The position numbers were made by a program, and so were the translations under genes. Below, one piece after another: positions 1 to 8,400 of a stretch of DNA of 64,000 nt (position 1 is its first letter; each line of letters starts with the position of its first letter). This DNA is from Pichia kudriavzevii (taxonomy: Eukaryota > Ascomycota > Pichiomycetes > Pichiales > Pichiaceae): NCBI RefSeq assembly GCF_003054445.1, contig NC_042508.1, forward strand, positions 1,364,001 through 1,428,000, written 5' to 3'. The notes under the pieces are model-generated. The model saw only the letters and a list, made by a program, of their open reading frames with translations, had not been told where the DNA came from and searched no databases.

Positions 1-77
1 CAAATAATGCTAAACTGTTGTAAGAAAAAATCATACACGACATGGGATGCAACTTCTCTCAAAAAAAATTGAAAAAT

Positions 78-151
78 TGATCGAACCCAGGATCGAACTG
101 GGGACGTTATGCGTGTTAAGCATATGCCATAACCAACTAGACCATCCGACC
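78..151 (-). tRNA. tRNA-Val (anticodon AAC)
   Basis: On the minus strand a 74-nt cloverleaf reads GGTCGGA at the 5' acceptor side and TTCGATCA at the 3' end; the arms pair with G-T wobbles. The anticodon stem TATGC/GCATA holds the loop TTAACAC, so the anticodon is AAC and it decodes GUU/GUC valine codons. The T arm contains the B-box GTTCGATCC. A run of A's on the plus strand just left of the gene is a T-run terminator for RNA polymerase III on the minus strand. No intron. Identical to the copy at 1821-1894. Confidence 0.96.
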
Positions 152-1820
152 AATTATAAAATTTGTAAGAGATCAGACAAAGGACTATCTCTCTATTTCC
201 TCATCGGGTAATCATATAGAAGGTTGAAGAAGATTGTAGAAGGTTAAACAGAAGTTCTAGAAGATAATTAAATCCCTCAAAATGCTATTTTTAAATTAAA
301 GAATTACTATTTAAACAGAGGACATTCCATATATGTCCTCAGAGAATTAACGTATAAAAATATATAAGATATAAAGAAGCAATAATCAGATTCTAAAGTA
401 CGCACCACCAGCAACACTTTCAAAATTTCTATAGGAGTTGGAGTAAGGTCTCAAACTAATTTTGAAAAATAAGATATTTTGACAATTAAATTTTTTGAAG
501 AATAATCATAATTTTTAACAACAGCTATGATATTGTACAAAACCATGACATTATGAAAGATGTATTAGCAACACCTCAATATGTATATAACTGCACATAT
601 AAGCTGTGGGCACAGTGAAAGTTAATTGTTCAGTAATTTTATCACTCTGTTTTTTTTCCTTCGATTAGAAACTACCTAAGTTATATTGTTTTCTTCTACT
701 CAACAAAATAGTGTATTCCTTTTATACTTCAAACCGCCAAATTGAAACTAATCTTCGTTGCTTCTCACTACGGAAACATGTCATTTTTCAGCTCTTCTAT
801 TTCAAAATTAAAGGTAAGCAATGGAATGCTATTTTCTTTTTGATATAATGTTTTGTTAGTATAACAATCATCCCAAGGAGATGTTTGTAACTTTCCTAAT
901 TTTTGAAAGAGATTTAAAAAATATAATGTCAACGGTAACTAATGATTTACCAACCAGACCGAAAATCAATAGTACCCATGAAGCCAAACAACCCAATCGA
1001 ACAAACTTCCATTTTACAAAAGTTATTATTTTTTTCTTCATATAATTAATGTTTACATCTCGTATCTTCCAAAGGTGGGCCTATCAATGTGTATATATCC
1101 CGGCACACGCCTACTATTCTAGCAAATATCAGCTTATTTCCTGCTTCTTAATTCGCTCTTACAGGCTATCTCATATAAGACTTCAAAGTACAGTTCATCC
1201 TTCAACTTTAAATGTGAAGGAGAATAAAATTAGTAAGTGTCAGCAATATCAAAATTCCGTTCTGTTACTAATTCACCAATTTGATAAACAGTTTTTATTC
1301 TTAGAAAATAATCCAAAGGGGAACTGAGACTGTTGATGTCTTTCTGATTTTTTCAAGAATTTTTGCCAGTGATCTTTTAAACTAATAATTATGTTTGGTG
1401 CTCGGAAATACCTTTGTTTTTTTTTCTATTGAGTTAAGGGTGAAAAGCGTGTTTACTTTCCAGTCTATTGCACACTTTATTTGAGAAGATTTAAAAATCT
1501 AAGAGCTAATCTCCCTACTTTTGAAGCTGAAACTTTAAAGATCATACATTGTCGAGATCCAAATTGAAGAAATTCCAAGACTGAGAAGGGAGTTTTTTTA
1601 AGTAATTCTTCTACATACTTTGCGAAAAGTTTTAGAGTTTAAACTATCCATAGCTCTCAGGCCCTAACTTTCTTAAACAAAACATAAAGTTTAGCTGTTG
1701 TGCCGAAAATAATTGCGATTTGGGTATAACCGGATACCATAATAAATTATTATAGTTCTTTTTGCTAGTACTTCCAAGATGAATTAAGTAATAAAAAAAG
1801 AGTCAAAAAAGAAAATCAAT
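152..1820. other. Gene-poor AT-rich spacer between two tRNA genes
   Basis: No recognisable gene. It holds an 8-bp inverted repeat (318-340), TATA-like stretches near 590, and a frame on the plus strand that is open from about 860 to 1327 apart from one stop near 1043. That frame shows no motif I recognise. I looked for LTR ends or tRNA-flanking duplications and saw none. Confidence 0.6.
318..340. repeat. Inverted repeat, 8-bp arms, 7-nt loop
   Basis: GAGGACAT and ATGTCCTC are perfect complements separated by TCCATAT. It lies in the spacer between the two tRNA genes. No function can be assigned. Confidence 0.5.
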
Positions 1821-1894
1821 TGATCGAACCCAGGATCGAACTGGGGACGTTATGCGTGTTAAGCATATGCCATAACCAACTAGACCATCCGACC
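1821..1894 (-). tRNA. tRNA-Val (anticodon AAC), second copy
   Basis: This copy is identical over all 74 nt to the gene at 78-151: same acceptor, anticodon loop TTAACAC and B-box. Flanking sequences differ apart from a few bases, so this is not a recent long segmental duplication. A-rich plus-strand sequence to the left gives the minus-strand T-rich terminator, here interrupted by a few other bases. Confidence 0.96.
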
Positions 1895-2767
1895 AATTAC
1901 TTTTTCTTGAGTGAATACAGATGTTTTTACAGGTTGGGGTTGTCTCTCTAAAGGCTGAATAAATTATCGAAAACACATGGTTCTTTTAAACAAAAAATCG
2001 TTTTGTTATTGCTTTAGTCAAACCAACCCTAAAACAAAAATCTCTAGGCCTTTGTTGAAAGTGAGAAAAAACACCTACGTGCTGAAAAATACTATATGGT
2101 TTTCGTACATCTGATGTGGCAATGTTGACAACTGAATTCTTTTTTTATTACCATGAGTTATTTTAAATAAGATTCCAATGTGCTCCTAATTGATGAAGTA
2201 ACTATGGCAAAATATTAAAAGTTACAGTTTATAGATGAACATCGGGTATTACTTCTATAAGAACCTATAGAGTATGAGAGAGCTAATTTTAATTTTTCCC
2301 CATCTTTGAATAGTTGCTTATATTGTATGAAATTCCCATTTGATTAGCTATTATATTCAATATGGGATTTATTTTTAGAAAAGTATCCTTTAGTAGTATG
2401 TGCAATTACCCAAGGAATAAACTGAATTATTTCTTTCCTATAGAACTTATACGCCTAAGAAGCCAGCGTTTGTTTTCTATTGTAAGACAATATTGTGGCA
2501 ACCATTCAGGCAATATAGTATCTTCTTTTGTGTGAAGAAGTTTATAGGGTTGTTCCAACTGACGGGCACTTAAAACCTCACAAATTAATTCTTAATATTG
2601 TCAAGTTGTTTATTTCAGGTTGGATATTCCCAAGGAGAACAAACAGATAGTAAGAAAAGATAACATATCTTTTATTCTATTTTTTTAGCTATTTATAAAA
2701 GGTAAATGTGTCAGCAAAAGAAGGGGTCATTGTCACGTATCCATGCTACTTTGTTAAAATGCACTGA

Positions 2768-3007
2768 ATGTCGTTCAGTGAAACAAAAATAAAAGAACTA
2801 TACAAAACAAAACAAAAACAACCAAAGAAAAGGATTTATTCCCAACCTAAAAAAGAATCTGATTGGAAAGGGCCCAACAGATTGATAGGTTTATCTTTCT
2901 GGGGAAAGTGGTATAAACGAAGATTTTATAAAGTAGCATATGATAATTCCCTAGCCGTCACCGCTCATCTAATTAATAGGCATCAAAAAAAAAAAACAAC
3001 ATTCTGA
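2768..3007 (+). CDS. Doubtful small basic protein (79 aa)
   Basis: I do not recognise this frame. It starts at a true ATG, is rich in Lys/Arg/Tyr/Trp, and has no domain I can name. In its favour are a TATAAAA at 2694-2700, about 68 bp upstream, and its length in AT-rich DNA. Against it are the lack of family resemblance and the gene-poor setting. The start codon sits inside a small inverted repeat (CACTGAA/TTCAGTG, 2762-2780). It could be a species-specific gene, a decayed fragment or chance. Confidence 0.2.
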   Translation: MSFSETKIKELYKTKQKQPKKRIYSQPKKESDWKGPNRLIGLSFWGKWYKRRFYKVAYDNSLAVTAHLINRHQKKKTTF

Positions 3008-3565
3008 ACTGGATATTTACACTTTCAATTGTTTGAAGTTTCCATCACTCATAACCGCAGAAATCATGCTTAGAAGGGGTTCGATGATTCCTCGTATAGA
3101 TATTCTACCATTACAGAATGTCCTTCATTCAAAAAATGGAATGAAGAATTCTGTTGCCGACAAGTATTTTGTTCCAAATGATACCAACCGGTTTTCGTAT
3201 ATTTTTTTATTCTGTGAGAATCAAAACACCATATACACCTACTAAATTCTTTTAAGCTTCATTCTGCAGTATACGTATTAACATCTAGCACAAGTACCTC
3301 TGATGAACTTTACGGGCCTAGAAAAAACACTGCATTCTTGAAACTAGTTTAAGTATGATTCTAAGTAGTGACACGTGAATCGTAAAAGAAACATCATTTT
3401 TTCTTTTCTCTGCTTTAGTTCCTTGACGTGAGATCTCTGGCTTCTTTAGTTCAGGTGTGACTATTTCAATAGCTTGTCATATGCTCAATCCTATCCTCTA
3501 GCCAGTTTCAGCGTGTCACCTTCAATTTGCCAAAGAAAGTTAATACTGAGATGAGTTCTGCAATG

Positions 3566-3585
3566 ACTCACCGTGCACGGTGAGT
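3566..3585. repeat. 20-bp perfect palindrome upstream of the 592-codon gene
   Basis: ACTCACCGTGCACGGTGAGT equals its own reverse complement. It lies about 57 bp before the first ATG of the gene at 3642 and about 200 bp before the second ATG at 3789. A dimeric transcription-factor site is possible; no known factor is assigned. Confidence 0.6.
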
Positions 3586-3641
3586 ATTCGAAGGGCTGAA
3601 AAAAGTCTGACAAGTCTCTGTCCTTTAGAACTTCTGCGTTC

Positions 3642-5420
3642 ATGGCAAGGCATCGAAAATACATGGGCAAGATTACAGAGGCGCGTTTTCCAAAAGGAAA
3701 GTCCCATATGCCCCTGGAACCACATCAATATATCATTTTTCTAAGGTGGATTTCTAACTTTTTCGTGTGGATTGCAATTCAGAAGGCTATGCCGCCCAAA
3801 AATGAAGAGGGACCACTGTTTGACCAAGAACATTCAACAGGCTTGACGGATCAACTACAAGAAAAAATCTCGAGTAAATGCAAAACTTATCACTTGCAAC
3901 TGAACAATTTGCATGAAAGGATATATCGGTATGAAACATTTAAGGTTCTAGTTGGCTTTCTCGAGAATACACTGTTGGCTCATATACCTTATATAGATTT
4001 CCCTACAAACGAAATACTAGATATGGTTCTGACAGCTACCCAGTTAAACCAAGTCTCGGAGAGGCCCTCTGACTCTATTGTTTGTTTAGCTGCCCCATGC
4101 ATTAGATACCTAAGCAGCCTATTGAGGGTATTCGAATACTCTCCTGTTCTTAGGGACAAGGAGGAAAAACTTATATTCAAAAAGGAACTTGACACTCTAT
4201 ATCAAAAGCTACGAGCCCTTTTCTCGTTTCTTATCCCTGATGACTCTAGGAGGCGAAAAAGAAAGAAGCACTCAACAGTTCAGTCTTATTTGTTAGCCAG
4301 AAATTTATCAGATGGCTTCTCTGCAGCGGATAAGCCAGAAAATGTGGAAGGGAAACTTATATTAAACAAAATTGACTCTGTTTTTGAATTATCTACTAAT
4401 TCGGACAAGTTTAACAAACTGGATACGTTTTTTGGGGTACAATATTTGAAGGAAATAAAGTATAGTTTTTGGGATTCCTTTATATTCGCTTTTGAAACGG
4501 CCAGTAAACTAACATGCATTCAGAACCCCGAAATATATGAGATTTACTATGAAACTTGGTCTCGCTGGCGTGAACTACACAAATTGTTAATCGGATTTAT
4601 GACTTTGGAGATTAAACGAGAACAGAAACTATTTAATACGCTACTATGTTCAAATTTGATGAGAATCACACACGTGACAGATCCAGGCATGTTTACCGAT
4701 GATCAGTATGAAGACTCATTATTAACTAGTATCAGGTATGTTTTTGCAAGCTCCAAGGATCCCATTTTGAGTGGTCCTATTTTGTCAATAGATTTAACAA
4801 AGAGTAAAACTTTCGCATCGATTCCCTTAACCATTGAATCTAAGTATACTGGATCTGGAATAGGAATAGAGTCATTACCAACAAGATCTGAGCTATTGAA
4901 TTTGATCTGGAGACACATAGCTGCACTACCCGTTAGTGAAGAAACAAAAGAGTCTTTTGTCGATAATGTTGCAACTGAATTAATGAAACTAACTCCAAGG
5001 GAAAACTTTGTATTTTTTTCAAGTCGTTTGAGTACCTTGATTGAGGATACCACCGAGGACCTGAATTTCTTGGTTTCATTTAAAATGATGAATCTTATTT
5101 CCAGAGATTGGTCTTACACAGCATATAATTTTCTCGAAAACTTCTCCAGTTACATTAAACATATAGGTACATTTATTAGTCAGCTTGCTGAACAGGATCA
5201 TCAGCGACCCCTTTCACAAAGCGCATCAGATATCCTGACTATAACTGGTTGCAATAACAGCGAGTTTAATTTATTTTTTGTCCTAGCTAATTATCAACTT
5301 CTTTATATTTCACGAACAGTCAAGTTTTCTGCAGAAGAATGGAAGTTATTAGAGGGAATTAATCTGCTGAAACGTACAGTCCACTTAAATTTAGCCGATT
5401 TGCTAAAAGATAAACTATAG
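3642..5420 (+). CDS. Unassigned, mostly helical protein (592 aa, or 543 aa from second start)
   Basis: I do not recognise the family. The protein looks soluble and mainly alpha-helical, with many Leu-rich amphipathic stretches and a basic cluster (SRRRKRKKHS, about residues 200-210) that could be a nuclear localisation signal. The first 49 residues are basic and hydrophobic, unlike the rest. The second in-frame ATG at 3789 (MPPKNEEGPLF) gives a more typical N-terminus and I prefer it. The gene converges on MED13, with only 33 bp between stop codons. A helical scaffold subunit of a nuclear complex is possible, but this is a guess from composition. Confidence 0.8.
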   Translation: MARHRKYMGKITEARFPKGKSHMPLEPHQYIIFLRWISNFFVWIAIQKAMPPKNEEGPLFDQEHSTGLTDQLQEKISSKCKTYHLQLNNLHERIYRYETFKVLVGFLENTLLAHIPYIDFPTNEILDMVLTATQLNQVSERPSDSIVCLAAPCIRYLSSLLRVFEYSPVLRDKEEKLIFKKELDTLYQKLRALFSFLIPDDSRRRKRKKHSTVQSYLLARNLSDGFSAADKPENVEGKLILNKIDSVFELSTNSDKFNKLDTFFGVQYLKEIKYSFWDSFIFAFETASKLTCIQNPEIYEIYYETWSRWRELHKLLIGFMTLEIKREQKLFNTLLCSNLMRITHVTDPGMFTDDQYEDSLLTSIRYVFASSKDPILSGPILSIDLTKSKTFASIPLTIESKYTGSGIGIESLPTRSELLNLIWRHIAALPVSEETKESFVDNVATELMKLTPRENFVFFSSRLSTLIEDTTEDLNFLVSFKMMNLISRDWSYTAYNFLENFSSYIKHIGTFISQLAEQDHQRPLSQSASDILTITGCNNSEFNLFFVLANYQLLYISRTVKFSAEEWKLLEGINLLKRTVHLNLADLLKDKL

Positions 5421-5453
5421 GCAACTTCAAATTAGAAATTATCGAAAAATTAT

Positions 5454-8400
5454 TCAATCCACATTTATATTAACTAAAAAGTCTAATAATTTCCTCACAG
5501 CTAGCATATGTACAGGTATAATATTATGTTCACTACTAGCACCTGCAAAACGTCTCTCCTTTTCTCTTTCTTTCATTTTTAACCTTTTTTGCCTCTGGTA
5601 CATTTTATTAAATTGTGAATACTGCTGCTGAATCAGTTGCCTTTCACGTTTTCTATCCAGCTTTTCACTGACAAAATTAGACATGACACCTTGGTTTGAC
5701 GCGTGGTTCTTATCATCCCATAAATCATCATCATCATCATCTTCTGTAAAATCATCTGAAGCAACATTACCACACACTCGAACAAGACCAGTCATTCCTA
5801 AACAAGGCGCAATGGATCCCAAATGTCTATATTGCACAAGCAAACGCTTCAAAAACTTTGTGATATCCATGCCAGCTTGAAAACTTAGTAAATTGACCTC
5901 TAGTATGTTGTTGTTTGTAACACCTTCACCAGTATTAACCAAAAATCCAGTTTTTAGGGGAAGTCTTGGTTGGTTTGAAAGCGGTTGGGGTATTTCATAA
6001 ATCAGACCATAACATTCATCTGCAATGTCAATAATAGTAGAAATTTTGGGAACATCATCCGTTCCAGCTGAATTCTCCATTAAAGGTTGTAGAGTTTGTA
6101 TTGGCATTTGTAAATGTGCGTTCATTGAATCAATTGGTGACAAACCATTTTCAAAAGAAGGAGTATACATCGAAACTTCTGGACTTTCATATTTCGTGCT
6201 ACTAACTAATTGATGAGGCATGGTTGAGCTCGCCATAAGGTTTGCAGGTGTTTGCGTTTGTGAATTTGTTGAAGAAACTGTGTAGTTCACTTCAGTAGAA
6301 GCTTCTTCTCTTCTTTTATTTACCATTCTCGGTCCTGAGTTCTGAGATATGATTAAGGAAGACGATTCTAACTCTGCAGTCATCACTATTAGCATTATGT
6401 CATTGTTTTTGGAAGATAATCTTTTCCACTCAACTAGTTCATCGTCGGGAATAATATTGCTCAATCTAGTTAAAATCACGAAAGTCTTTTTTCCAAAAGT
6501 TGAGATATAATCTGTCGTAATTGACATGATATCATTTGCAACTTCTTCGAAGTTCTTACTTCCTTCCAACTGATCACTAATGTACCAAGACTTTGTGTAG
6601 TTATACTCACCAGTTTGAGTTATCCAACTAGCCACACACCATTTCTTATCAACTGACCTTTCATAACACAGATGAAGAAATGTCTCATTATCAACTAGGC
6701 TCTTTAAGGAAGATCTTTTGGCAAGGCTAAAGTCAATTTCATTTTGGATTTCATTTTCAATGCAGAACATGCTATTCCGGTCTTTTAAAGAAGTTCTACT
6801 GTTCCTTGGACATATATTGAATAACTCAAAACACAATTGTGTATACTCTTGATTTGTGAGAACAATAAATTGGCCTTCCTCGTTTAAGTAAAATGACTCT
6901 ACAGAAAAAGCCTTGTAGAAGAGTGTAAGGGGTAAACGAACAATAGTTTTAACCTTTTTCTTTTTTTTTTTTTTTAGTGGATCTGATTTTTCAGATATAT
7001 TTTTCTCCATCATAGCTGCTTCAAACCTTTGGGAAACCCCTGCTAATTTTATGATTGATTCTATGCTTTGGAAGGGCTCAAGAAACATCAACAATAGTTT
7101 ATTATCACCTTCAATAGCCATGGTAGATTGTATACTTTCGACACTTTGAAGAAGTTGGGTTTCCGCTTCTTCCCAGTAATCATTCATATTGTCCATTTTA
7201 CAGTCCACTTCAACGATTCCTGTTTCAAACCCCTTTTCAATCTCCCCCAATTTGCAATCGTTATAACAATCAATGAGGTTATCAAGAAAATTTAAGGCGG
7301 AACTATTAAAGTTTGCATTCACTTTTGGAACAATGAAAATTACCTTGAAATCTTTTTTACAATGTGGCTCAAAGTTCAGAATTTTCCAATATTTTAGGCT
7401 TACCTTGTTTGCAACTATTTCTTCGTTAGCCCTCTTCATACGTATTTTAGTAGAATCTACTCTGAATAAGTTATGAGAAGGAATGGAGCCATTTATTTCA
7501 GAGTCCTGATCTTTATTACCAGTATCTTCAACCAGAGGCAGTTGGTTAGCAATTTGATTCGTTTGGTTATTACTCATAACAAGGGAAAATAAACTAAGTC
7601 CCATATCATCAAAGGGTTTCAAATTATCCTCAAGCTTATTCTGACAATTATGAGCTTGTTCTTGTTGTTGCTGTTGGTTTTGGTGATTTTCAAATAGTGA
7701 ATCAAAGGGTTTATTTTCCATAGATTCAGTATTAGAATCTAATAACTCAAACACATTGACTTTATTGATACTAGGAAATATTTTAAAGAGTAGATATTCA
7801 ACGTCAGAGTCTAGAACTGAAGGACATTCTCTGTTTTTGACTATTGTGTTTAACATTGTGTTATTCATATACTTTTGAGAATACAATACAAGTTCTTGCA
7901 AAATAGGTAACACATCAACAACCTGGAACATTTTTATAGTCAAGTTCTTAGATCCTAAAAAGTTAAAAGGAACTTGAATCGGTGCAATCATTCTTAGCAC
8001 GTAGAACCACGAATTCGGGACTTCAATATTTTTCAGCGGGGTTACAGTCTTTATGACTGGGGTTTCAGCTGGCGGTTCTGCAAATGCAATCAACGGAGTT
8101 GCTGAGTTATCAAACCTAGGCACGAGTTTGTTTTCAGAGTGACTACTTGTTTCCGGATGACTGAACCCAACGCTTCGGTGACGAACCTCGTCTTCTCTGG
8201 TTTCGTTATCATCATTATCTTCGAATTCAAGATCCAGCTCATTGTCGTCATCTTCCAAAATATTGTCGAAAATAGTTTCCAGTTTTCTTCTCTTTGCAGA
8301 ATTACCTTCCACAACTCCTGCCATTTTAATCCCCAAACCGGTTATTGACTTTTGAACATTCGCAGGAGATATTCCTAGCTCATCTGAAAAATCTTCACTA

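Larger units (their letters stand above)
1895..3641. other. AT-rich spacer with one doubtful small ORF
   Basis: No confident gene. A small frame at 2768-3007 is listed separately. Around 3566-3585 lies a 20-bp perfect palindrome close upstream of the next gene. The rest is AT-rich with no recognisable motif. Confidence 0.6.

Noticed and set aside
778-813. Exon-like start MSFFSSSISKLK followed by GTAAGC
   Set aside because: It resembles the MOB2 first exon, but the only acceptor with a branch-like sequence leads to a stop after a few codons.
152-3641. LTR element or solo LTR near the tRNA genes
   Set aside because: Such sites are common near yeast tRNAs, but I saw no terminal repeats, primer site or coding motifs.
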